The translations under genes were made by a program, and so were the position numbers. 64,000 nt of DNA from Nocardia fluminea (lineage in GTDB: Bacteria; Actinomycetota; Actinomycetes; Mycobacteriales; Mycobacteriaceae): the NCBI RefSeq assembly GCF_002846365.1, contig NZ_PJMW01000001.1:1426001-1490000 (forward strand), read 5' to 3'. The notes beneath the pieces were generated by a model. It had not been told where the DNA came from, searched no databases, and worked only from the letters and a program-made list of their open reading frames with translations. Below, one piece after another: positions 28,705 to 35,771 of the stretch (the stretch's first letter is position 1; each line of letters starts with the position of its first letter).

Positions 28705-29979
28705 TCAGCGCCGCTTCATCCGTCTGAGGTAGGTCGCGAGTTCGTCATAGCTGCCGTCGCCGTTGGCGAATTCGACGACGTTGCGGGCGGATTCGAACCA
28801 GGCTCCGGTGCTCGGCCGGGTCTGGGCCAGCGCCGCACGCACGTCGGCCATGCCGATCGGGCGCACCTCGCCCGATCGCATCGAGTCGGCCATGGCCAGC
28901 TGGGTGGCCGAGGTGCAGACGTGGGCGAGATCGGCGCCGGAGAGGCCGTCGGTGTGGGCCGCGAGGGCGTTGAGGTCGATGCCTGCCACGGGCCGGTCAC
29001 GGAGGTGGTAGTGCAGGATCGAGGTGCGGGCGGCGAGGTCGGGCAGGCCGACGAAGATCATCCGGTCGAAGCGGCCCGGCCTGCGCAGCGCGACGTCGAC
29101 ATCCCACGGATGGTTGGTCGCGCCGAGCACGAACACCCCCTCATTGCTGTGGGTGGCCGAATCCATCTCGGTGAGCAGCTGGTTCACGACCGTGCGCATG
29201 GTCGTCGAGGCCTGCATCTGGCTGCGTTTGTGGCCGAGCGCGTCGACCTCGTCGAGGAACAGCACGCAGGGAGCGTTGCGCCGGGCCATCTCGAAGATGC
29301 TGTGCACGTTGCGTTCGCTGGCGCCGGTGTAGATGTCGAGGATGTCGGTGATCTCGATCGGGTAGAAGTTGGCGCCGAGTTCACCCGCCACCGCCGAGGC
29401 GAGGAAGGTCTTGCCGCACCCGGGCGGGCCGTAGAGCAGCAGGCCGCCCCGCGCCGAGGTGCCGAACGCCTTGGCCAGCTCGGGATTGCGCAGTGGACCC
29501 AGCAGGGTCAGATCCAGTTGCTGTTTCACCTCGACCATTCCGCCGACGTCGGCCAGGCGCAGGGTCGGGCGCGCGACGGTGGCGGCGTCGTCGTCGGTGA
29601 CGAACTCGGTGGGGACGCCGTGCACGAACGCCGGTTCGATGATGTCGCCGACCTCGTCCTCGGCGGCGGCCCAGTCGAAGTCCGGCTGAGCGGCGGAGGG
29701 TGCGGCGGCCGAGCCGGACGCGGAGGTGGCGGGCGCGGCCACCGAGGTGGCGGCCTGCGCTGGAGAACCACCGGACAACACTGTCGTGCAGCGCATCATC
29801 AGGGCCAGGACCTGGGCATTCCCCGGTTCGTGGCCGAGCGCTGTCCCACAGTGGGCCAGCGCGTCGGCATAACGCTCCCGTTCGATCAGCAGCTCGATGA
29901 CGCACACGCGCAGCGCGAGCACCTCCGGACTGCGATCGAGCATCGTCAGCATGTCGGTCAAAACCTGGTCGTCGGCCAC
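28705..29979 (-). CDS. AAA+ ATPase of the CDC48/SpoVK type with N-terminal TPR-like helices
   Basis: 424 residues. Residues 1-65 form TPR-like helices (ALAHCGTALGHEPGNAQVLA), then a low-complexity Ala/Ser linker, then one AAA+ module: Walker A GPPGCGKT at 184-191, Walker B VLFLDEVDA with Glu244, sensor GATN, and arginine-finger region RRPGRFDR. The C-terminal lid ends at about 390. Such proteins remodel or unfold partners; it may act with the TPR protein just downstream, 7 bases away. The GTG at 29979 is preceded by a purine-rich AAGGGGG; an upstream in-frame ATG at 30078 adds 33 unconserved residues. No known secretion locus is nearby, so its client is unknown. Confidence 0.82.
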   Translation of the reverse strand: MADDQVLTDMLTMLDRSPEVLALRVCVIELLIERERYADALAHCGTALGHEPGNAQVLALMMRCTTVLSGGSPAQAATSVAAPATSASGSAAAPSAAQPDFDWAAAEDEVGDIIEPAFVHGVPTEFVTDDDAATVARPTLRLADVGGMVEVKQQLDLTLLGPLRNPELAKAFGTSARGGLLLYGPPGCGKTFLASAVAGELGANFYPIEITDILDIYTGASERNVHSIFEMARRNAPCVLFLDEVDALGHKRSQMQASTTMRTVVNQLLTEMDSATHSNEGVFVLGATNHPWDVDVALRRPGRFDRMIFVGLPDLAARTSILHYHLRDRPVAGIDLNALAAHTDGLSGADLAHVCTSATQLAMADSMRSGEVRPIGMADVRAALAQTRPSTGAWFESARNVVEFANGDGSYDELATYLRRMKRR

Positions 29980-30179
29980 CCGCGCCCCCTTCGAACTGCG
30001 AACATTCGGCCGTACCCTAACCGCCACAACAGCTTTCCCGCCAAGCGGCGAGCGGGCGGATACCACCCCGTGGCTCATCCCGCGAGTCGGCCCGACGCGC
30101 GCCCGGGATCTTCGGAGCCGGCAATTCGGCGCGAGACTTTCGTTCTGATGCGAACAAAATGCCCAAGATCAAACTGAAT

Positions 30180-30195
30180 TGTGACCGGGCTCACA
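30180..30195. promoter_or_regulatory. CRP/GlxR-type binding site
   Basis: TGTGA-N6-TCACA, a perfect match to the cAMP receptor protein consensus, 458 bases before the NlpC/P60 ATG and 200 before the AAA ATPase start. CRP/GlxR is known to control resuscitation and cell wall hydrolase genes in related actinobacteria. Confidence 0.7.
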
Positions 30196-30452
30196 AACTT
30201 ATGGAATTCACATCAGTTCCTCAGATTTCAACGGGTAATCGGCCTTACCAATCTGCGCGCGTCGCAGCTTACGGCGCGCCGCCCGCGAGGCGGACCACTC
30301 GACGAGTCGGCACAGACCGCCTCGAACGCGCTCGACCTGCGAGTTCATTGATTCGAGGCGGGAAAATAGCCGCGCGAACCCTGTTGGCGACGCGCCGGTA
30401 GCACTCGGAAATCTCGACCGTCGCGACCTGGCGTTATCGTTTCGTGATCGGG

Positions 30453-30468
30453 TGTGACCCAGCTCGCA
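30453..30468. promoter_or_regulatory. Second CRP/GlxR-like site
   Basis: TGTGA-N6-TCGCA differs from the consensus by one base. It lies 185 bases before the NlpC/P60 start codon. Confidence 0.5.
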
Positions 30469-30541
30469 CGCATTCTTCGCGGATATCACCCGAAACCCCT
30501 TTGGACCGATGTCCGACTTTACAAACCCCCGTGATGTCTTC

Positions 30542-30558
30542 GTAACCTTTTCGAGACC
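30542..30558 (+). promoter_or_regulatory. MtrA-like direct repeat before the first NlpC/P60 gene
   Basis: GTAACC-N5-GAGACC, two hexamers in 11-bp phase, resembling the direct-repeat boxes of the response regulator MtrA. A near-identical box stands before the second NlpC/P60 gene at 31342-31358. Confidence 0.5.
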
Positions 30559-30652
30559 TCACGGAGTCCCGCTCACCGGAAACGGCCGACGAGACGAAGC
30601 CCGCCGCGTCATACGGACACGGCGTCGTGGGGCAGATTGGAAGTTCCGCATC

Positions 30653-31222
30653 ATGGCGAACAACACCGTCAAGCGTCAGGCGCAGCGTGCCGTTGCCGTC
30701 GGAGCCGTCGGCGCTGCCACCATCGGCGCGTTCCTCCTGCCTGCCGCCCCGGCATCGGCCACGCCGGTGACCGTGCCCGGCATCGGCACGTTCGAGGTTC
30801 CGAACGAGATTCCGCTGCCCCAGGGCGTCCCCGGCATCGAGATTCCGGCCGCACCCCAGGCTTTCACCGCACCGCGCGCCACCGCCGCCGACATCGCCCT
30901 CGACGCCGCGCTGAGCAAGATCGGCTCGCCCTACGTCTACGGCGCCGCGGGCCCGAACGCCTTCGACTGCTCGGGTCTGATCCAGTGGTCCTACGCTCAG
31001 GCCGGCATGGACATTCCACGCACCAGTGGCGCCCAGCTGGGTGCGGGCACCCCGGTCTCGTTCGACGACCTGCAGCCCGGCGACATGGTGTCGTTCTACG
31101 ATGGCGGCCACTCCGGCCTGTATGCCGGCGACGGCAATGTCGTGCACGCCTCCACCGCGGGCACCCCCGTGCAGATCGCTCCGCTGTCGTCGATGCCGTT
31201 CGCGGGCGCTCGACGCTTCTGA
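30653..31222 (+). CDS. Secreted NlpC/P60 peptidoglycan endopeptidase
   Basis: 189 residues. An Arg/Lys-containing N-terminus and hydrophobic stretch ending PAAPASATP make a Sec signal peptide of about 40 residues. The rest is a minimal NlpC/P60 domain with catalytic Cys in NAFDCSGLIQWSYAQ, His in GGHSGLYAGDG and a second His in NVVHAST. The enzyme would cut the D-Glu/meso-diaminopimelate bond in peptidoglycan stems. The start at 30653 is chosen because the signal peptide begins there; the upstream 48 in-frame codons lie in the promoter region. It precedes a second, larger NlpC/P60 gene. Confidence 0.9.
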   Translation: MANNTVKRQAQRAVAVGAVGAATIGAFLLPAAPASATPVTVPGIGTFEVPNEIPLPQGVPGIEIPAAPQAFTAPRATAADIALDAALSKIGSPYVYGAAGPNAFDCSGLIQWSYAQAGMDIPRTSGAQLGAGTPVSFDDLQPGDMVSFYDGGHSGLYAGDGNVVHASTAGTPVQIAPLSSMPFAGARRF

Positions 31223-31341
31223 TCCATGCCGCGTGGTGCGCGATGTGCGCGCCGTTACGGCATTGATCGTCCGGGTACGTGCGCCGTCCACTGGGTTGGG
31301 CGGCGCACGTACCTTTACTGGACACGACTGCATACAGTTCC

Positions 31342-31358
31342 GTAACCTGATCGAGACC
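31342..31358 (+). promoter_or_regulatory. MtrA-like direct repeat before the second NlpC/P60 gene
   Basis: GTAACC-N5-GAGACC, the same hexamers and spacing as at 30542-30558, 78 bases before the GTG start at 31436. The flanks are also similar (CGTAACC, then TCGAGACCT). Confidence 0.55.
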
Positions 31359-31435
31359 TTCTCGGCTGACGAGGAGATCGCGCTCAGGTATTGCGCTGTA
31401 TCGGCGGACAACGAGAGAACGGGGCACGCGCCACT

Positions 31436-32500
31436 GTGACTGCACACCACCGGAATTCGCACGCCGCGCGTGGTTTCGCCGGAACCCTCTCCGCCGCGAT
31501 CCTGGTGTGCGCGATCTACACCGCCGGCCCCTCCGGCGCCGACCCCGTGGCTCTCCCGACCACCGCGACCGACGCGATCTCCCGGATGGTCGACCTCTCG
31601 CGACAGTCCGAGCAGCTCAACCAGCTCGCGCTCACCGCGCAAGAAGATCTCGACGCCAAGCTCGCGCTGCAACGCGAAGCCGACGACAAGGTCGCCGTTA
31701 CCTCCGCGGTCGTCGAGGCCGCTCGCGCCGAAGTGCGCAAGTTCCAGCCGATGATCGACCGCACCGCCGTGTCCGCCTATACCGGCGTGCGCACCAACAG
31801 CATGTTCGCCGTGCTGTCGAGCGGTTCACCGCAACAGTTGCTGGACAAGATGTCCACCCTGGACGTGCTCGCCCAGCAGACCACCGATACGGTCCGCCAG
31901 TTCAAGCAGGCCGCCGACGCGGCCACCGCGGCCGACACCGTCGCCCGCACCGCCGCCGAGGCCGCGCACGCCGCGACCGCCGCCGCCGACACAGTGCGCG
32001 CCGATGTCGAACGCAAGCGCCAGGATCTCGCCGCGTCGACCACCTCTGTGGTCGAGGCGTGGAGCCAGCTCTCCGCCCGCGACAAGTCGACGCTGGCCGG
32101 TTCACCGTTCCCCCCCGGCTTCGACCGTGACTCACTCCTCGCGGGCCTGGTCCCCGGCAGTCGCACCAGCGCGCTGGCCGCCGCCCTCACCCGCGTCGGC
32201 GATCCGTATGTCTGGGGCGCCACCGGACCCGACCAGTTCGACTGCTCGGGTCTCGTGCAGTGGGCGTTCAAGCAGGTCGGTAAGAGCGTGCCGCGCACCA
32301 GTTCCCAGCAGGCGGGCTACGGCACGCCGGTGTCCAAGGACGAGCTGCTGCCCGGCGACGTGATCCTGTTCTATCCCGACATCACCCACGTCGGCATCTA
32401 CGCGGGCAACGGAATGATGGTGCACGCCTCCACGTTCGGTGTGCCGGTCGCTGTCTCGCCGATCAACAACACCCCGTTCCACTCGGCCCGGCGATACTGA
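31436..32500 (+). CDS. Secreted NlpC/P60 hydrolase with N-terminal coiled coil (RipC-like)
   Basis: 354 residues. A signal peptide (GFAGTLSAAILVCAIYTAG, about 13-32) leads to a long coiled-coil region (residues 40-230), ending in an NlpC/P60 domain with Cys in DQFDCSGLVQWAFKQ, His in DITHVGIYAGNG and His in MMVHAST. This layout is that of RipA/RipC-type D,L-endopeptidases, in which the coiled coil autoinhibits or interacts with FtsEX. By position it matches Rv2190c. The GTG at 31436 places the signal peptide near the N-terminus; a TTG at 31391 is less likely. It is followed after 9 bases by the metallopeptidase gene. Confidence 0.9.
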   Translation: MTAHHRNSHAARGFAGTLSAAILVCAIYTAGPSGADPVALPTTATDAISRMVDLSRQSEQLNQLALTAQEDLDAKLALQREADDKVAVTSAVVEAARAEVRKFQPMIDRTAVSAYTGVRTNSMFAVLSSGSPQQLLDKMSTLDVLAQQTTDTVRQFKQAADAATAADTVARTAAEAAHAATAAADTVRADVERKRQDLAASTTSVVEAWSQLSARDKSTLAGSPFPPGFDRDSLLAGLVPGSRTSALAAALTRVGDPYVWGATGPDQFDCSGLVQWAFKQVGKSVPRTSSQQAGYGTPVSKDELLPGDVILFYPDITHVGIYAGNGMMVHASTFGVPVAVSPINNTPFHSARRY

Positions 32501-32509
32501 GCAAGACCG

Positions 32510-33517
32510 GTGACCGACCTGTCCCCCCGCTCGGGCCTGCGTTCGTGGTTCTCGTCGAACGGCCGCCTGGAATTCTGCATCACGCTCGCCTCGGTCACGC
32601 TGCTGACCGGGGCGTGCGTGGCACTGATCCTGGTGCCGCGCAACGCCGGTCCGTTGCAGCTGGCCACCGACGAGGCCGAAGTCCTCGACACCTCCGAGGG
32701 CATCGACAATCCGCGCCTGAGCCCGGTGCGCCGCGAGCTGCAGCCCTATGGCCCGATCCTGGTGCGTGAAGTCGCCGACGGCGCCGCGGCCGAGGCGCTA
32801 CTGGTGGCCCACCCCAGCCATCGCGCCGACCTCGACGTCCTCGAACGCCAACTGGGCCGGGCAATTTCGGATGTCAGCGCGGTGTGGGGCACCGAGTGGA
32901 ATCGCGCGCCCGTGGTGGTCGTCGCGAGCACTCCGGCCGAATTCACCGCGCTGACCAGGTCGGCAGGCGCCGCCGGCACCGATGTGGCCGCCGTGTCGCT
33001 CACCGGTTCCTACACCCCGGGCACCCAGCCCACCGACCAGCGCATCGTGTTCAACCCCGACGCCCGCAGGCGAGTCGGCGACGAGGGCATGGCCACCCTG
33101 CTGCGCCACGAACTCACCCACCTCGCCACCAGAGCCGACACCGTCGACGGCGCGCCGCTGTGGATGCTGGAGGGCTTCGCGGAGTACGTCGCCCAGCGCG
33201 ATCAGCAGACCACGTTCTCCCAGATCGCACCCACGCTCACCACCCGGTTGCGCGCGGGGGCCCTGCCCACCGAGCTCGTCGCCGACAGCGACTTCACCGG
33301 TGTCGACGCGGCCTACGCCTACGAGAGCGCGTGGAGCACCTGCGCGTTCCTCGCCGACCGCTACGGCACCACCGCCCTCACCACGTTGTACCGGCGTCTG
33401 GCCACCGGCCCGCAGTCCCCCGCGGCCCAGGACGCGGCGTTCACCGCCGTGCTCGGGGCCTCGCGTGCCGAGTTGCTGGACGGGTGGCGGGCCTGGTTAC
33501 GCGGCCGCGCCGCATGA
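32510..33517 (+). CDS. Membrane-anchored zinc metallopeptidase-like protein
   Basis: 335 residues. A single N-terminal membrane helix (about 22-42) anchors an extracellular domain with HELTHL at 200-205 (HExxH zinc site) and a downstream Glu in MLEGFAEYVA at 221-225, which is the third ligand pattern of gluzincins of the peptidase MA type. No close named family is recognised. The GTG start lies 9 bases after the NlpC/P60 stop, so they form an operon of wall-associated hydrolases. A proteolytic role on envelope proteins is inferred only. Confidence 0.75.
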   Translation: MTDLSPRSGLRSWFSSNGRLEFCITLASVTLLTGACVALILVPRNAGPLQLATDEAEVLDTSEGIDNPRLSPVRRELQPYGPILVREVADGAAAEALLVAHPSHRADLDVLERQLGRAISDVSAVWGTEWNRAPVVVVASTPAEFTALTRSAGAAGTDVAAVSLTGSYTPGTQPTDQRIVFNPDARRRVGDEGMATLLRHELTHLATRADTVDGAPLWMLEGFAEYVAQRDQQTTFSQIAPTLTTRLRAGALPTELVADSDFTGVDAAYAYESAWSTCAFLADRYGTTALTTLYRRLATGPQSPAAQDAAFTAVLGASRAELLDGWRAWLRGRAA

Positions 33518-33580
33518 TCGGCGCGGGTACGCCCGACCACGTCCGCCCACCTGTCAGCCGACCGATTAGGTTGTTCTTCT

Positions 33581-34708
33581 ATGGCCCGAACTCTGCTGGT
33601 TACCAACGATTTCCCGCCTCGGCCGGGCGGAATCCAGTCCTATCTGCAGGCACTGTCGAATCAGCTGCCGCCCGAGGATCTGATCGTCTACGCCCCACGC
33701 TGGCGCGGTGACAGCCACGAGAAGTTCGACGCCGCGCAGACGTTCCAGGTGGTGCGTCATCCGACGACACTGATGCTGCCGACCCCGGCCGTCATCAAGC
33801 GGGCGAGCGCACTGCTGCGCGAACACGCCTGCGACACCGTGTGGTTCGGCGCGGCCGCGCCACTGGCGGTGATGGCGCCGATGCTGCGGCGCGCGGGCGC
33901 GGAACGCATCCTGGCCAGCACCCACGGCCACGAGGTCGGCTGGTCGATGCTGCCCGGTTCACGCCAGGTGCTGCGCTCGATCGGCGAGCACACCGATGTG
34001 GTGACCTACGTCAGCAAGTACACCCGCGGCCGTTTCGCCTCGGCCTTCGGTCCGCGCGCCGCGCTGGAACATCTGCCGCCGGGCGTCGACCCCACCGAGT
34101 TCCGGCCCGACCCGGCCGCGCGAGAAGAGCTGCGCGCACGCTACGGCCTCGGCGAGCGCCCGACCGTGCTGTGCCTGTCGCGGCTGGTCCCGCGCAAGGG
34201 CCAGGACATGCTGATCGTGGCGATGACCGAGATCCGCGAGCGTGTCGACGGCGCGGTGCTGGTGATCGCCGGCGGCGGACCGTACGAGACGCGCCTGCGC
34301 GCGCTGGCCGAAGCGCTCGGCGTGCAGGACAGCGTGGTGTTCACCGGGCGGGTGCCCTCCGGCGAACTGGCCGCCCACCACACGATCGCCGACGTGTTCG
34401 CGATGCCGTGCCGCACGCGCGGGGCGGGCCTGGACGTCGAGGGCCTCGGCATCGTCTTCCTCGAGGCGTCGGCGACCGGCGTTCCGGTCGTGGCGGGTGA
34501 TTCCGGCGGCGCCCCCGAGACGGTGCGCGAGGGCGAGACCGGCATCGTGGTGCACGGCCGGTCGGTCCCGCAGATCAGCGACGCCATCGTCGAGCTGCTC
34601 ATCGACCGGGACAAGGCGGCCGAGATGGGCGCCGCGGGCCGGGCCTGGGTGGAGCGGAACTGGCATTGGGACCGTCAGGGCGCCCGCTTGCGGGAACTGC
34701 TGCGGTGA
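33581..34708 (+). CDS. pimB: GDP-mannose-dependent phosphatidylinositol monomannoside mannosyltransferase
   Basis: 375 residues of the GT-B fold, GT4 family. It closely follows M. tuberculosis PimB' (Rv2188c): LLVTNDFPPRPGGIQSYL at the N-terminus, WFGAAAPLAVMAP, STHGHEVGWSMLPG, LCLSRLVPRKGQDML, and MPCRTRGAGLDVEGLGIV with the EGLGIVFLEA donor-binding block. It adds the second mannose to phosphatidylinositol on the inner membrane leaflet. The ATG lies 8 bases after a TAGGTT box (33567-33572) with no Shine-Dalgarno, so the transcript is probably leaderless. Confidence 0.93.
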   Translation: MARTLLVTNDFPPRPGGIQSYLQALSNQLPPEDLIVYAPRWRGDSHEKFDAAQTFQVVRHPTTLMLPTPAVIKRASALLREHACDTVWFGAAAPLAVMAPMLRRAGAERILASTHGHEVGWSMLPGSRQVLRSIGEHTDVVTYVSKYTRGRFASAFGPRAALEHLPPGVDPTEFRPDPAAREELRARYGLGERPTVLCLSRLVPRKGQDMLIVAMTEIRERVDGAVLVIAGGGPYETRLRALAEALGVQDSVVFTGRVPSGELAAHHTIADVFAMPCRTRGAGLDVEGLGIVFLEASATGVPVVAGDSGGAPETVREGETGIVVHGRSVPQISDAIVELLIDRDKAAEMGAAGRAWVERNWHWDRQGARLRELLR

Positions 34709-34738
34709 CACCTTGGCCGGGCCCGGTGTGGCGTCCAC

Positions 34739-34744
34739 TACGCT
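34739..34744 (+). promoter_or_regulatory. Leaderless-type -10 box for the first SRPBCC gene
   Basis: TACGCT lies 7 bases before the GTG at 34752, so transcription would start on the start codon. The same spacing recurs before many genes of the window. Confidence 0.5.
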
Positions 34745-34751
34745 CAGCCGG

Positions 34752-35147
34752 GTGAGCAGTATCCAGGTCGCAGATCAGACCTTCCTCGCCGCACCCGGCA
34801 CCGCCATCGCCGAGGTGCTCGGCGCCGCGAACAACTGGCGCCGCTGGTGGCCCGACCTGCGCCTGGACGTGCGCGAGGACCGCGGCGACAAAGGCATCCG
34901 CTGGACGGTGGCAGGCGCGTTGACCGGCACCATGGAGGTATGGCTGGAAGCCGTCCCCGAAGGCGCGATCCTGCACTACTTCCTGCACGCCGAGCCCACC
35001 GCCGCCGCATCGAAGTCGGCGCGCGCGCTACCCGCGGCCAATCGGGCCCGCCGGGTCGCGGGCCGCAACATGGCCTTCGAACTCAAAGCACGACTCGAGG
35101 CCGGCCGCCCCGCGGGCGTCGCACCTGTGGCTACTGCCGCCCTCTGA
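34752..35147 (+). CDS. SRPBCC-family protein, polyketide cyclase-like
   Basis: 131 residues with the START-like pattern: VADQTFLAAPGTAIAEVLGA, WRRWWPDLRLDV, GTMEVWLEAVPEGAILHYFL, and a C-terminal helix ARRVAGRNMAFELKARLE. Such domains hold lipids or other hydrophobic ligands. Its place between pimB and a second SRPBCC gene resembles Rv2186c-Rv2185c of M. tuberculosis. The start GTG is preceded by TACGCT and 7 bases. A ligand cannot be named. Confidence 0.8.
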   Translation: MSSIQVADQTFLAAPGTAIAEVLGAANNWRRWWPDLRLDVREDRGDKGIRWTVAGALTGTMEVWLEAVPEGAILHYFLHAEPTAAASKSARALPAANRARRVAGRNMAFELKARLEAGRPAGVAPVATAAL

Positions 35148-35168
35148 TGCACGTTCTCGATGTGCGTT

Positions 35169-35254
35169 CTCGGCGCGCCTCCGCCGATGGACTGACCGAA
35201 GGGTGCGACGAAGGAGTGCCCGTAGGGAGGGAAGAGGCGGAGTTCAGCGCCGAG
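35169..35254. repeat. Intergenic hairpin element with conserved loop
   Basis: Left arm CTCGGCGC (35169-35176) plus CTCCGCC (35179-35185) pairs with GGCGGAG (35236-35242) plus GCGCCGAG (35247-35254). The loop contains TGCGACGAAGGAG at 35204-35216, which recurs in the loop of the hairpin at 58550-58641. This looks like a dispersed palindromic element rather than a terminator. Confidence 0.55.
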
Positions 35255-35314
35255 AACTGCGGCGCCAGCCGCCGATAAACACCGAGAACCGCGGCCCCGG
35301 CCGCCTTATACACA
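35250..35314. repeat. 32-bp imperfect tandem repeat
   Basis: Two units beginning CCGAGAACYGCGG at 35250 and 35282 repeat with a 32-bp period, just before the second SRPBCC gene. They overlap the right arm of the hairpin element. Confidence 0.55.
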
Positions 35315-35333
35315 GAAAGAGGGCTTGGCTGCC

Positions 35334-35771
35334 ATGGCCGACCGGACTCAGAGATCGATTCTCATCGACGCACCGTCGCAGCAGGTGATGGCCATCATCG
35401 CCGATCTGGAGTCCTATCCGGAGTGGGTGGCCGCGGCGAAGTCGGTCGAGGTCATCGACCGTGACGCCGAGGGACGCGCCGCCACCGCCCGGTTCGTGCT
35501 CGACGCGGGCGTCGTGAAGGACACCTACATGCTGTCCTACACCTGGCGCGCCGACGGCAGAGCTGTGAGCTGGCGCCTGCTCAGCGGTGACCTGCAGAAG
35601 GCCCAGGACGGCAGCTACGAACTGCTCGATCGGCCCGGCGGCGGCACCGAGGTGGTCTACGAACTCACCGTCGACCTCAACATCCCGATGATCGGCATGT
35701 TCAAACGCAAAGCCGAGAAGGTCATCACCGACACCGCGCTCAACGAGCTCAAGAAGCGGGTCGAAGGCTGA
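35334..35771 (+). CDS. SRPBCC-family protein, TB16.3-like
   Basis: 145 residues very like M. tuberculosis TB16.3 (Rv2185c): MADRTQRSILIDAPSQQVM, YPEWVAAAKSVEVID, FVLDAGVVKDTYMLSYTW and the end VPMIGMFKRKAEK-type block (here IPMIGMFKRKAEKVI) to KKRVEG. The fold has a hydrophobic cavity for a lipid ligand. The ATG at 35334 is preferred over an in-frame TTG at 35325 since AGAGGG lies 10 bases before it. Its TGA overlaps the CTG start of the ATPase gene (CTGA), so the two proteins are coupled. Confidence 0.88.
   Translation: MADRTQRSILIDAPSQQVMAIIADLESYPEWVAAAKSVEVIDRDAEGRAATARFVLDAGVVKDTYMLSYTWRADGRAVSWRLLSGDLQKAQDGSYELLDRPGGGTEVVYELTVDLNIPMIGMFKRKAEKVITDTALNELKKRVEG

Larger units (their letters stand above)
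29980..30652. other. 673-bp divergent regulatory region between AAA ATPase and NlpC/P60 genes
   Basis: No gene is supported here. It contains an AT-richer stretch (about 30140-30230), two CRP/GlxR-like sites (30180-30195 and 30453-30468) and an MtrA-like direct repeat (30542-30558). I checked for a c-di-AMP (ydaO-type) riboswitch, common before such hydrolase genes, and could not recognise its conserved core. Confidence 0.5.

Noticed and set aside
30380..30650. c-di-AMP (ydaO-type) riboswitch before the NlpC/P60 gene
   Set aside because: The gene type fits, but I could not find the conserved core segments; only protein-binding sites are visible.
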